Shown here piece after piece: positions 1 through 8,136 of a DNA stretch of 64,000 bases. The stretch spans positions 25,619-89,618 of the forward strand of contig PMWW01000179.1 in the NCBI GenBank assembly GCA_003165795.1, read 5' to 3'. Each line of letters starts with the position of its first letter. Position 1 is the first letter of the stretch. Origin of the DNA: Acidobacteriaceae bacterium. GTDB lineage: Bacteria; Acidobacteriota; Terriglobia; Terriglobales; Acidobacteriaceae. A program made the translations under genes and the position numbers. The notes under the pieces are model-generated. The model was not told the origin of the DNA, did no database searches, and was given only the letters and a program-made list of their open reading frames with translations.

Positions 1-1
1 G

Positions 2-103
2 ATCAACCTGACGTTCGTCATCGACGAAGCCGACGTGCCTGAAGCCGTGCGCCGGCTGCACGCCAAATTTTTCGCCAACGTTGATCCCGAGGTGTTCGAT
101 TGA
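2..103 (+). CDS. lysC: Aspartate kinase, C-terminal fragment
   Basis: The window opens inside a reading frame that ends with TGA at 101-103. The 33 visible residues (INLTFVIDEAD..., then a RRLHAKFF motif) match the end of the second ACT domain of aspartokinases, the regulatory domain that binds lysine or threonine. The family catalyses the first step of the aspartate pathway. Catalytic domain and start lie outside the window. Its stop overlaps the start of dapB, so the two are probably cotranscribed and translationally coupled. Identification rests on a short tail plus the dapB/dapA/dapD context, so it is likely but not proven. Confidence 0.75.
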   Translation: MNLTFVIDEADVPEAVRRLHAKFFANVDPEVFD

Positions 104-795
104 GCAATTCTTCGCTAAACCTGCTAGTGCTGGGGCCCGGCAAGACCGGGTTGCTGGTTGCCGATGTGGCGCGCGAGCGTGGCCACCAGGTGGAGAGCAT
201 TGATGCCGACGTGAACCTGAACGCAGCTTGGCTCACAACCGAGCATCTGCGCAACGTCGATGTGGCGATCGATTTCACTGCGCCCGATGCGGTTTTGGCG
301 AATATGGAAGCCTGCACGCGCGCCCACACCACAATGGTGGTCGGAACCACCGGCTGGTATGGCGAGATAGAGCGCGTCCGTCATGCAGTCGAGCAGGCGG
401 GAACCGGATTTGTCTTCGGCGCAAACTTTTCCTACGGCGTGAATCTCTTCTACCAGATCATGCAAGCGGCTGCGCCTGCGTTGAAGCACAACTACAGCGG
501 ACACATCACCGAAATCCATCACATTCACAAGAAAGATGCGCCGTCGGGAACCGCCGTGACGCTGCGGCGCGTTTTGGAACAGGCATCCGGAGTGCGAGTC
601 GGCATTACGTCCGAACGCGAAGGCGAGGTGACCGGCATTCACACGCTGGAGCTGAACTCAGCAGGCGACCGCATAGTACTGACGCACGAGGCCAAGTCGC
701 GGCGAACGTTTGCCGAGGGCGCGGTGCTTGCAGCGGAGTGGATCGCCGGTAGAACCGGGTTCTACGAGTTCAAGGACATCTTCACTCAGTTATGA
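100..795 (+). CDS. dapB: 4-hydroxy-tetrahydrodipicolinate reductase
   Basis: Cytoplasmic enzyme of lysine and diaminopimelate synthesis that reduces the DapA product with NAD(P)H. The 231-residue protein has an N-terminal Rossmann segment (LGPGKTG, residues 11-17), the GTTGW motif (82-86) and the family signature EIHHIHKKDAPSGTA (138-152), with the catalytic His pair, Lys and the substrate-binding GT. It is shorter than the E. coli enzyme (about 273 residues). The start is a TTG at 100 overlapping the lysC TGA by four bases, which suggests translational coupling. A 0.6-kb repeat-bearing spacer separates it from dapA. Confidence 0.93.
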   Translation: MSNSSLNLLVLGPGKTGLLVADVARERGHQVESIDADVNLNAAWLTTEHLRNVDVAIDFTAPDAVLANMEACTRAHTTMVVGTTGWYGEIERVRHAVEQAGTGFVFGANFSYGVNLFYQIMQAAAPALKHNYSGHITEIHHIHKKDAPSGTAVTLRRVLEQASGVRVGITSEREGEVTGIHTLELNSAGDRIVLTHEAKSRRTFAEGAVLAAEWIAGRTGFYEFKDIFTQL

Positions 796-1379
796 GGGGC
801 GATTTCACCACGGAGAACACGGGAATTTTTTTCATTACGGAGACGATGGAAGGAAAGGCTATCGCCATAGACACACAGGGCATTTCTTTTCCTTTAAGAT
901 CGCGGAATTAGAACCGATCTAATACATCTCATCAATGTTTTATGTCAGGGCACGGCTGAAACGATCTAACCCATCTCATTATCCGCTTTGTATCAGGGCA
1001 CGGCTTCAGCCGTGCCGCAAGGACTCAACGTAACTTGGGCTTTAGCCCCTGAGGGCATGATTCTTGCAGGGGCTAAAGCCCTGATCGTTGTTGCGCGTCG
1101 TTCGGCACGACTAAAAGTCGTGCCCTGATTCAACCCCAGAACGATTCATCAGATGGCTGGTAGCAACTCTTGTCCGCCCAGGATTATCATGCAGCCAATT
1201 CTCGAATACCTCGCAGGGGAAACCATAGATCTGATCTTCTCCGTGCCTCGGTGTTTCCTGGGTGAGAGTGTTTTCTTCTATGTCCTCCGCGTGAAAGAAT
1301 TTCCCCGTGCTCCTGGGGTCCTTCGTCTTGAAAAACGTCGTTTTTGAGATTCACTGCTCCGAGGTTTATCCTTGCTGAC
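796..1379. other. Intergenic spacer dapB-dapA with REP-like repeats
   Basis: This 584-bp spacer has no convincing gene. Its middle part (about 916-1130) is a cluster of palindromes described separately. The remaining flanks look like plain spacer; a 64-codon open frame at 1153-1347 resembles no family I know and was not called. The dapA promoter, if separate, should lie here, but I could not pick a good -35/-10 pair. Confidence 0.6.
916..1130. repeat. REP-like palindrome cluster
   Basis: Two imperfect direct copies of a unit running ATCTAA-CATCTCAT-...-TCAGGGCACGGCT begin at about 917 and 963. The second continues into a hairpin, GGCACGGCTTCAGCCGTGCC. Further short inverted pairs follow: GGGCTTTAGCCCC and GGGGCTAAAGCCC near 1038-1081, then GGCACGAC/GTCGTGCC at 1104-1124. 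The cluster starts with TCAGGGCACG (near 993) and ends with CGTGCCCTGA (1119-1128), an outer inverted pair. Such elements are common between genes in acidobacterial genomes (recalled, not searched). Confidence 0.75.
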
Positions 1380-2282
1380 ATGAGATTGCGTGGATGCGGT
1401 ACCGCCCTGGTGACTCCCTTCAAGCAGGATGAAAGCGTCGATGAATCCGCGCTGCGCGAGTTGGTGCACTGGCAACTGGAGTCGGGCATCGACTTTCTCG
1501 TGCCCTGCGGCACCACCGGCGAGACACCAACGTTGTCGCACGACGAGTGGCTGCGCGTGATTGATCTGACCATTGAGACCGTGGGCGGCCGTGTTCCCAT
1601 CATGGCCGGTGCGACCTCGAACAACACGCGTGAGGCGGTGGCGAGAACCAAAGAGATGTCGGCGCGCCCCGGCGTCAATTACATTCTGACGGCGACGCCG
1701 TACTACAACAAGCCCACCCAGGAAGGCGTTTATCAGCACTTCAAGGCGATTGCTGAAGCCTCGACCAAGCCGCTGGTACTCTACAACATTGCCGGGCGCA
1801 CCGGCACCAATATTGAAACTCCAACGCTTCTCAGGCTCGCAGAGATTCCCCACATCGCGGGCGTGAAGGAAGCCAGCGGCAACATCTCGCAGATCGCCGA
1901 AGTGTGCGCGTCGGTCCCCGACGACTTTCTGGTTTTCTCCGGCGACGACGCGGTTACGCTCGCGGTCATAGCGCTGGGCGGTGTTGGAATCATTTCCGTG
2001 GCCTCCAACGAGATCCCCGCGGAGATGACGCGCATGACCGGCGCCGCACTCTCCAATGAGTGGGACACCGCGCGTCAACTGTTCCGCAAGTATCTCCCAC
2101 TGATGCAGGCGAACTTCATCGAGTCCAATCCCGGCCCGGCGAAGGCCGTGCTGGCGATGATGGGCCGCGTCGAAGAGGTCTATCGCCTGCCAATCGTTCC
2201 CATGAAGAAACAAAACCGTGCCAAGCTGGAAGAGGTAGCCACCCAGGTAGGTCTGCTGCAAAGCCAGCCGGTGACTAGCTAA
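1380..2282 (+). CDS. dapA: 4-hydroxy-tetrahydrodipicolinate synthase
   Basis: TIM-barrel class I aldolase that condenses pyruvate with aspartate semialdehyde. From the ATG at 1380 the protein has 300 residues and opens with the usual GCGTALVTPF. Visible hallmarks are GTTGE (44-48) for the pyruvate carboxylate, Tyr135 in YNIAGRT and the Schiff-base Lys163 in GVKEASG. An upstream in-frame start at 1344 would add 12 residues absent from the family, so 1380 is preferred. dapD follows about 120 bp downstream on the same strand. Confidence 0.96.
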   Translation: MRLRGCGTALVTPFKQDESVDESALRELVHWQLESGIDFLVPCGTTGETPTLSHDEWLRVIDLTIETVGGRVPIMAGATSNNTREAVARTKEMSARPGVNYILTATPYYNKPTQEGVYQHFKAIAEASTKPLVLYNIAGRTGTNIETPTLLRLAEIPHIAGVKEASGNISQIAEVCASVPDDFLVFSGDDAVTLAVIALGGVGIISVASNEIPAEMTRMTGAALSNEWDTARQLFRKYLPLMQANFIESNPGPAKAVLAMMGRVEEVYRLPIVPMKKQNRAKLEEVATQVGLLQSQPVTS

Positions 2283-2405
2283 ACAAGTGGCCGTTGCTGT
2301 ACTAGAAATCACAGCTCACAATGATATTGGCTTTTGGCCGGACTTTTGTCCCGCGATGGCGAGGCGGGCTGGAGCGCGCCGCACGCAACGCGTATACTGC
2401 CCGCC

Positions 2406-3242
2406 ATGCATGAACTTCAGCGTGAAATCGAGCGCCTGTACGCCATGGGGCAGGACGCCACGAAGGACCTTGGATCCGCTACAGCGTTTTTGCGTTTCCG
2501 CGATTCGTTGACGGCAGGCACCATTCGCGCGGCCGAGAAGGCCAACGGCGTCTGGCTAACCAATGCGTGGGTGAAGCAAGGCATCCTGCTCGGCTTCCGC
2601 ATCGGGAAGCTGGCGGAGAGCGGCGACCCGCGCGTGCTCTCCTTCGTCGACAAAGACACCTACCCGACGCGCCACTTCGCCGCCAGCGAACAGGTGCGCG
2701 TCATTCCCGGCGGTTCGTCGGTGCGCAGCGGGGCCTATGTTGCCTCGTCCGTGGTCTGCATGCCTCCGATGTTCATTAACGTCGGCGCCTATGTAGACGA
2801 AGGCACCATGGTCGATTCGCACGCCCTGGTGGGCTCGTGCGCGCAGGTCGGCAAGCGCGTACACATCAGCGCAGCGGCGCAGATCGGCGGCGTGCTAGAG
2901 CCGATCAATGCCTCTCCGGTGATTATCGAAGACGACGTGCTCATCGGCGGCAACTGCGGAGTGTACGAGGGAACGCAGGTCGGCGCACGCGCAGTGCTGG
3001 GCGCGGGCGTGATCCTGACGCGCTCCACGCCGCTGTTCGATACCGTGAAGGGCGAGATTTATCGCGCCTCGGCCACCGGACCTCTTCGCGTTCCGGAAGG
3101 CGCGGTGGTCGTGCCCGGCTCGCGTGCAATTACCAAGGGCAAAGCTGCGGAGTGGGGCCTGTCACTCTACACTCCGGTGATCGTGAAGTACCGCGACCAG
3201 CGCACCGATCGCGGCGTGGAATTGGAGGACATTCTGCGATAA
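2406..3242 (+). CDS. dapD: 2,3,4,5-tetrahydropyridine-2,6-dicarboxylate N-succinyltransferase
   Basis: Cytoplasmic acyltransferase that succinylates tetrahydrodipicolinate, which implies the succinylase branch of diaminopimelate synthesis. The 278-residue protein (ATG at 2406) has an N-terminal helical part, then a left-handed beta-helix of hexapeptide repeats (about residues 90-230: VRSGAYVASSVV, INVGAYVDEGTMVDSHALVGSCAQVG, IEDDVLIGGNCGVYEGTQVG). Length matches E. coli DapD (274). A longer frame from 2334 adds an unrelated tail. The succinylase-branch partners dapC and dapE are not in the window. Confidence 0.95.
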   Translation: MHELQREIERLYAMGQDATKDLGSATAFLRFRDSLTAGTIRAAEKANGVWLTNAWVKQGILLGFRIGKLAESGDPRVLSFVDKDTYPTRHFAASEQVRVIPGGSSVRSGAYVASSVVCMPPMFINVGAYVDEGTMVDSHALVGSCAQVGKRVHISAAAQIGGVLEPINASPVIIEDDVLIGGNCGVYEGTQVGARAVLGAGVILTRSTPLFDTVKGEIYRASATGPLRVPEGAVVVPGSRAITKGKAAEWGLSLYTPVIVKYRDQRTDRGVELEDILR

Positions 3243-3245
3243 ATC

Positions 3246-4637
3246 ATGGTCAGCCCCAGCCATCGCCGCCAGAACATCGCCCTTATCGTTGCCGCCATTG
3301 CTGCGTTGGCCGCCTTGTTTTGCTCACGGATGAGCGGCCCATCCTCCGCCCTGATTTTCGTCGCTTTGCGCTGGATCACGCTTGCCGCGCTGGTGGTCTA
3401 TGGGTGTTTGCGGCGGACGCTCACCGCGTGGATCTTCATCGCCATGCTGCTGGGCGCCGAGATTGGGCATGACTTGCCGAACCTCGCTACCCATCTGCGC
3501 GTGCTGGCGCTTATCTTCCTGCGGCTGATTAAGGCAATCATTGCACCGCTGCTGTTCGGCACCTTAGTAGTCGGGATCGCCGGGCACTCCAACCTGCGGC
3601 AGGTGGGAAGGCTCGGACTGCGCTCCATCATCTTCTTTGAGATCGTCACCACAATCGCAATTTTTCTCGGGCTCGGGGCCATCAACTTGAGCAAGGCCGG
3701 GGTCGGCGTTCACCTGCCTGCCACGACAAGCGCCGACACCTCGTCGGTCAGCAAACTCAGCGGTGAGGACACCATCCTGCACATTTTTCCCGAGAACATT
3801 GCCAAGTCAGTGGCTGACGGCGCAGTGCTGCAAGTGGTCATCTTCAGCCTCATCTTCGCCATTGCTCTGGCGATGATCAGCGAGCCTAAGCGCCGCCCCA
3901 TGCTGGCATTCTGTGAGAGCTTGAGCGAAACCATGTTCAAGTTCACCAACCTGGTGATGTATATGGCTCCGCTCGGCGTAGGCGCCGCCGTGGCCTACAC
4001 TGTGGGACATACGGGGATCGCCGTCCTCGGCAGCCTACTGAAGCTATTGCTCACGCTGTATGCCACGCTGATCGTCTTCATCCTCGCCGTCTTGTTGCCC
4101 ATTGCTTTGATTTTCCGCGTGCCGCTGCGGGCCTTTATCAAAGCAGTCGCCGAGCCCGTCACGATTGCGTTCGGCACCGCCAGCTCGGAAGCAGCGCTTC
4201 CCCGCGCCATGGAGGCAATGGAGGCCATCGGCGTCCCGCGGCAAATTGTGGCCTTTGTCATTCCCACCGGTTACAGCTTCAACCTCACGGGCAGCTCGCT
4301 CTACTTGTCGGTAGCGGCAATTTTTGTGGCGCAAGTCTCGGGCATCCATCTATCGTTGGGACAGCAGCTCATGATCATGCTGACGCTGATGCTCACCAGT
4401 AAAGGCGTGGCCGGCGTCTCGCGAGCGGCATTGGTGATTCTGCTGGCGACGGCCAGCTCAACCGGGCTTCCCACCGAGCCGGTCTTTCTGCTGCTCGGAG
4501 TCGATCAACTGCTGGATATGGGACGCACCGCGGTCAATGTACTGGGCAATTGCCTGGCAGCGGTGGTGATGGCCAAGTGGGAGGGCGAATTCAACGCAGA
4601 GACACCTTCCCAGGTTGTCGCCGACGCGCTACAGTAG
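3246..4637 (+). CDS. Dicarboxylate/amino acid:cation symporter (DAACS family)
   Basis: Inner-membrane secondary transporter of the SDF/GltP-DctA family (463 residues), probably driving uptake of a dicarboxylate or acidic amino acid with Na+ or H+. Several hydrophobic helices precede the family core: a serine-rich hairpin loop (GTASSEAALPRAMEAME), the PTGYSFNLTGSSLY motif of TM7 and the second hairpin GVAGVSRAALVILLATA. LLGVDQLLDMGRTAVNVLGN near the end matches the substrate-binding TM8. The N terminus (about 60 residues) is longer than in GltP and may hold extra helices. It starts 3 bp after dapD, so it may be cotranscribed. Substrate is unknown. Confidence 0.9.
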   Translation: MVSPSHRRQNIALIVAAIAALAALFCSRMSGPSSALIFVALRWITLAALVVYGCLRRTLTAWIFIAMLLGAEIGHDLPNLATHLRVLALIFLRLIKAIIAPLLFGTLVVGIAGHSNLRQVGRLGLRSIIFFEIVTTIAIFLGLGAINLSKAGVGVHLPATTSADTSSVSKLSGEDTILHIFPENIAKSVADGAVLQVVIFSLIFAIALAMISEPKRRPMLAFCESLSETMFKFTNLVMYMAPLGVGAAVAYTVGHTGIAVLGSLLKLLLTLYATLIVFILAVLLPIALIFRVPLRAFIKAVAEPVTIAFGTASSEAALPRAMEAMEAIGVPRQIVAFVIPTGYSFNLTGSSLYLSVAAIFVAQVSGIHLSLGQQLMIMLTLMLTSKGVAGVSRAALVILLATASSTGLPTEPVFLLLGVDQLLDMGRTAVNVLGNCLAAVVMAKWEGEFNAETPSQVVADALQ

Positions 4638-4657
4638 AGCGGTTTCAGCGAGACCCC

Positions 4658-5419
4658 ATGCCCGAGAAACACGCCCACAGCGATAGCCGTCCCGGCACCG
4701 AATTTCGTCCGCGCAGCCGCGAGGTCTCGCGCATCGAGGCCTTCAGCGACGTGGTCTTCGGCTTCTCGCTTACCTTGCTGGTGGTTTCGCTGGAGGTGCC
4801 ACGCACGTTTACCGATTTGCTCGGCGCCATGCGCGGCTTTGTGCCATTCGCGGTCTGTTTCGCCGTCTTCGCCCAGGTCTGGTGGCTACATCACAATTTC
4901 TTTCGGCGCTATGGTCTGGATGACATCGTCACGGCCACCCTGAACTTCGTACTGTTGTTCGTCATGCTGTTCTACACCTATCCCCTGAAGTTTGTGTTCG
5001 TCGGCCTGTTTAACCAGGTGACCGGGCACAATGAAATACGCGACGCGAGCGGGAGAATGATCCCGTGGATGGAACCGCAGCAAGCCCCCCTGCTAATGGT
5101 CATTTACGGCCTGGGCTACGCGACCGTTTTTCTCATTTTCGTTCTGCTGTATTGCAATGCGTTGAGCAAGAGGCAGGAATTGGACTTGAACCAGCTGGAA
5201 GTCTTCGATACCTACACCAGCATTATCGAGAGTGGATTCATGTCTGCTTTAGGAGTGCTGTGCGCCATCGGCGCGGCTGTTCTGCCCGTAAACACGGCCG
5301 GACGAGTTGGGTTTCTCTTCTTTCTGATCCCAATCGGGATGACGGTTATTGGCACCCGCCGCGGAAATGCCCGGCGAAAATTGGAGGCGATTGCCGCCGA
5401 GCAGCCGGCCAACCCTTAG
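4658..5419 (+). CDS. TMEM175-family membrane protein (potassium-channel-like)
   Basis: Predicted integral membrane protein of 253 residues with about six hydrophobic segments. The family signature lies at the end of a charged N terminus: RIEAFSDVVFGFSLTLLVVSL, containing the FSD motif that lines the pore in TMEM175 channels. Bacterial members conduct K+; selectivity here is inferred only from the family. I chose the ATG at 4658, just before the charged N terminus; the open frame extends back to 4550 inside the symporter gene, but that part has no family resemblance. It follows the symporter by 20 bp. Confidence 0.85.
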   Translation: MPEKHAHSDSRPGTEFRPRSREVSRIEAFSDVVFGFSLTLLVVSLEVPRTFTDLLGAMRGFVPFAVCFAVFAQVWWLHHNFFRRYGLDDIVTATLNFVLLFVMLFYTYPLKFVFVGLFNQVTGHNEIRDASGRMIPWMEPQQAPLLMVIYGLGYATVFLIFVLLYCNALSKRQELDLNQLEVFDTYTSIIESGFMSALGVLCAIGAAVLPVNTAGRVGFLFFLIPIGMTVIGTRRGNARRKLEAIAAEQPANP

Positions 5420-5427
5420 GGAGACTC

Positions 5428-5530
5428 TGATTAAGTCACAGCAATTCCCTCAGCGGCTGAAGCCGAAGTGATTCTGCGGCATTACGGACGGCCTCAAAGG
5501 CCGTCCCCTTCAAGAAATCACACTTAATCA
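5428..5530. repeat. MITE-like element with nested REP hairpins
   Basis: Located between convergent genes. It is bounded by inverted copies TGATTAAGT (5428-5436) and ACTTAATCA (5522-5530); similarity extends outward on both sides. Inside are CGGCT-GA-AGCCG (5454-5465) and a nine-pair hairpin GGACGGCCT-CAA-AGGCCGTCC (5486-5506). It could also serve as a bidirectional transcription stop, though no T-run is obvious. Confidence 0.6.
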
Positions 5531-5538
5531 AAGTTTCC

Positions 5539-6216
5539 TTAGCTCTGGCTGGCCCGTAGCGGAATCGCGTTTTTCGCCTGCCGGATTTCCCGATGCCTCC
5601 GCCGGAAGTGCGCCACGGCGCGCTCGCCCCATATCTTCACGAAGTAGTAGTTCAAGCCCGCCCCGATCACTGAACTGACGAGCGGGATCAGTCGCGCCGT
5701 CCACTTCTCTACAATCTCCGCGCTGGCGCTGACCGCAATGCGCTGAATGACGCGCGGGACAAACTTCGACACGAACTGCTTCTCCAGTAATTCGCGGCTG
5801 ATATCGACCCCGGCGGCGCTGGCAGCCGCCACCCACAGCTCGGCTTCCTCCTGCTCGGTGTTGTACGGAAAGCCATAAAGCAGGCTGAGCTTTTGAATCA
5901 TACGCAGGGTAATTCCCGCCAGTATCCCAAGGTCGGGCAGCATGGTGAACAGCCCGCCCAGTCCAAGTCCCGCACCTTCGGCGGCGGCCATGCGCATGTG
6001 GGCGCGAATGGTGTCTTCGGCGATGCTATCGAGAATCTCGGGATTGACCGAATACACGCCGTCATAGGTGAGCGCGGGAAGGTGATAGGCCATCCGCAGA
6101 TGGTCGAGATAGTTCTTGGGATCGACTTTAATGGTGTCGTAGGCCTTCAGGAATGCGCTTCGGATGGCGCCTTCCAGCCGCCGCCGGAGCCATGATTTCC
6201 GTTCGTCATTTCGCAT
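5539..6216 (-). CDS. EcsC-family protein
   Basis: A 225-residue protein resembling the EcsC family (PF12787), whose molecular role is poorly defined. Visible features are the glycine-rich amphipathic stretch AAAEGAGLGLGGLFTMLPDLG, the following ITLRMIQKLSLLYGFPY, and a second hydrophobic stretch LIPLVSSVIGAGLNYYFV, typical of the family. The start is the ATG at 6216, preceded by GGGAGAG at a good distance; the frame opens further upstream without family similarity. It points away from the RNase J gene, sharing a short divergent promoter region of about 95 bp. Confidence 0.82.
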   Translation of the reverse strand: MRNDERKSWLRRRLEGAIRSAFLKAYDTIKVDPKNYLDHLRMAYHLPALTYDGVYSVNPEILDSIAEDTIRAHMRMAAAEGAGLGLGGLFTMLPDLGILAGITLRMIQKLSLLYGFPYNTEQEEAELWVAAASAAGVDISRELLEKQFVSKFVPRVIQRIAVSASAEIVEKWTARLIPLVSSVIGAGLNYYFVKIWGERAVAHFRRRHREIRQAKNAIPLRASQS

Positions 6217-6310
6217 GGTGGGTCTCTCCCAGTATAGGCGCGAGCGGCCCGATCCCGCCGGGGAGCGGCAAATCTCACGCCGCAAGCTGTGCTAGCATCG
6301 AAGATTGCAG

Positions 6311-7984
6311 ATGCCAATAGGAAAGCTACAGGTTGTACCTCTCGGTGGGCTCGGCGAATTCGGCATGAACTGCATGGCCATTCGCTGGGGGAATGACATC
6401 ATCGTCATCGATGCCGGACTCATGTTCCCCGAGGCCGAACTGCTCGGCGTGGATATCGTAGTCCCCGACCTCACCTACTTGATCGAGAACCGGGCCCATG
6501 TGCGGGCCGTGGTGCTGACCCATGGCCACGAAGACCACATCGGAGCGCTGCCCTGGCTGCTTTCCGAGCTGAACGTGCCGGTGTATGGCACCGAATTCAC
6601 ACTGGCTTACGTGGAAGGCAAGCTGGAAGAGCATGGGCTGCTGGACAATGCGGTGCTCAACGAGATCAAGCCTGGCGAACGCTTCAAGATCGGCCCGTTC
6701 ACCATCAATCCCATCCATGTGACCCACAGCCTGGTGGATTGCGTGGCACTGGCCATCCACACGCCGCTGGGCACTCTGATTCACACCGGCGACTTCAAGG
6801 TCGATCCCACGCCCACTGACAACCGTCTCTTCGATCTGCACGCTTTTGCGGAGTACGGCAAAGAAGGCGTCCTGGCGCTGTTTCAGGATTCGACCAACGT
6901 GGAGCGCAAGGGCTACACTCCCAGCGAACGCGCGGTCCGCGCGCGCTTTCAGGAAATCTTCTCCCGCGCCGAGCGCCGCCTGTTCATCACCTGCTTCTCA
7001 TCATCGATCCACCGCATCAAGCTGACCATCGATCAGGCTTTTGAGAATGGCCGCAAGGTTTCGCTGGTCGGACGCTCGATGATGGAGTCCGCTGAGATCG
7101 CCCAGGATCTGGGTTACCTTGAGATTCCCGACGGGCTGCTCATTCATCCGGCGCAGATTCGCGACTTCGCGCCGGAAAAGGTTTGCGTGCTGATCAGCGG
7201 CACTCAGGGCGAGCCGATGTCGGCTTTGTCGCGCGCTGCGGTGGACAATCACAAACACGCGCGCATTCAGCCGGGCGACACGGTGGTGCTTTCGTCGCGA
7301 ATTATTCCGGGCAACGAGAAGGCCATCTATCGCGTGGTCGATCACCTTTTCCGTCGCGATGCCCACGTTATCTATGACGACGGTTCGTCACCGCCGGTAC
7401 ACGTCAGCGGACATGCCAGCCAGGAAGAGTTGAAGCTCATCATCAACCTGGTCAAGCCGCAATATTTCATCCCGATCCACGGCGAATACCGTCAGCTCAA
7501 GTTGCACGCCGAAATGGCGGGAGCGATGCACAGCTCGGTCGGGAAAGTAATCATGATCGAGAGCGGCGACATCCTGGAGTTCGACGAAATGGGCGCCCGC
7601 AAGGCGGGAAAGATCAATGTCGGCCGCGTCTGCATCGATTCCAACTCGATGGGCGACGTAGTGGAGGACCTGGTGATCCGCGATCGCCGCCACCTTAGCG
7701 AAGACGGCATCGTGCTGCCCATCATCGCCATCAACAAGCTGACCGGAAAAGTGGAAAGTTCTCCCGAGATCGTAATGCGGGGCTTCGGAGCCAGCATGAG
7801 CGAGGAGGACGGCTTCATGGACCAGGCGCGGCGTACCGTAATGAACACGCTGGAATCGTCGAGTGACGAAGAGAAGGGCGATTACGGCATGATCAAAGAA
7901 AAGATTCGCCAGGACCTAAAGCGCTTCATCGTGAAGAACACTTCGCGCCGTCCGCTGATCATGCCGGTGATATTGGAAGTGTAG
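6311..7984 (+). CDS. rnj: Ribonuclease J
   Basis: Metallo-beta-lactamase/beta-CASP ribonuclease for mRNA decay and rRNA maturation; family members have endo- and 5'-exonuclease activity. The 557-residue protein carries the zinc motif HGHEDH (71-76), an Asp in HTGDFKVDPTP, the beta-CASP region with VGRSMMESAEIAQDLGY and a late His in PIHGEYRQLKLHAEMA. Length matches the family (about 555). An alternative TTG two codons upstream (6305) is possible. No strong ribosome-binding site is visible. Confidence 0.95.
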   Translation: MPIGKLQVVPLGGLGEFGMNCMAIRWGNDIIVIDAGLMFPEAELLGVDIVVPDLTYLIENRAHVRAVVLTHGHEDHIGALPWLLSELNVPVYGTEFTLAYVEGKLEEHGLLDNAVLNEIKPGERFKIGPFTINPIHVTHSLVDCVALAIHTPLGTLIHTGDFKVDPTPTDNRLFDLHAFAEYGKEGVLALFQDSTNVERKGYTPSERAVRARFQEIFSRAERRLFITCFSSSIHRIKLTIDQAFENGRKVSLVGRSMMESAEIAQDLGYLEIPDGLLIHPAQIRDFAPEKVCVLISGTQGEPMSALSRAAVDNHKHARIQPGDTVVLSSRIIPGNEKAIYRVVDHLFRRDAHVIYDDGSSPPVHVSGHASQEELKLIINLVKPQYFIPIHGEYRQLKLHAEMAGAMHSSVGKVIMIESGDILEFDEMGARKAGKINVGRVCIDSNSMGDVVEDLVIRDRRHLSEDGIVLPIIAINKLTGKVESSPEIVMRGFGASMSEEDGFMDQARRTVMNTLESSSDEEKGDYGMIKEKIRQDLKRFIVKNTSRRPLIMPVILEV

Positions 7985-8006
7985 GCAAGGATTGATGGGG
8001 GGTGGA

Positions 8007-8120
8007 GCATCGCTTTAGCGATGCGGCGCACCTTTACAGCTTGCGGAAAAAGTCGGGTTTTTGAGTGTTTTGAAGGGCGCAGCTTTAGGAGCGCCGTTGC
8101 GAGCTGAAGGCGTGCTCTAC
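8007..8120. repeat. REP-like palindromes downstream of rnj
   Basis: The spacer between rnj and the next gene holds an eight-pair hairpin GCATCGCT-TT-AGCGATGC (8007-8024), a second inverted pair GGCGC/GCGCC (8076-8095) and a tail GCTCTACCC. The same GCTCTACC tail follows palindromes inside lhr, so these appear to be copies of one dispersed family. Confidence 0.65.
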
Positions 8121-8136
8121 CCAGCTTCCTGCCGTC

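Noticed and set aside
1153-1347. 64-codon frame in the dapB-dapA spacer
   Set aside because: No family resemblance, weak start context, and it lies beside repeat DNA; treated as chance.
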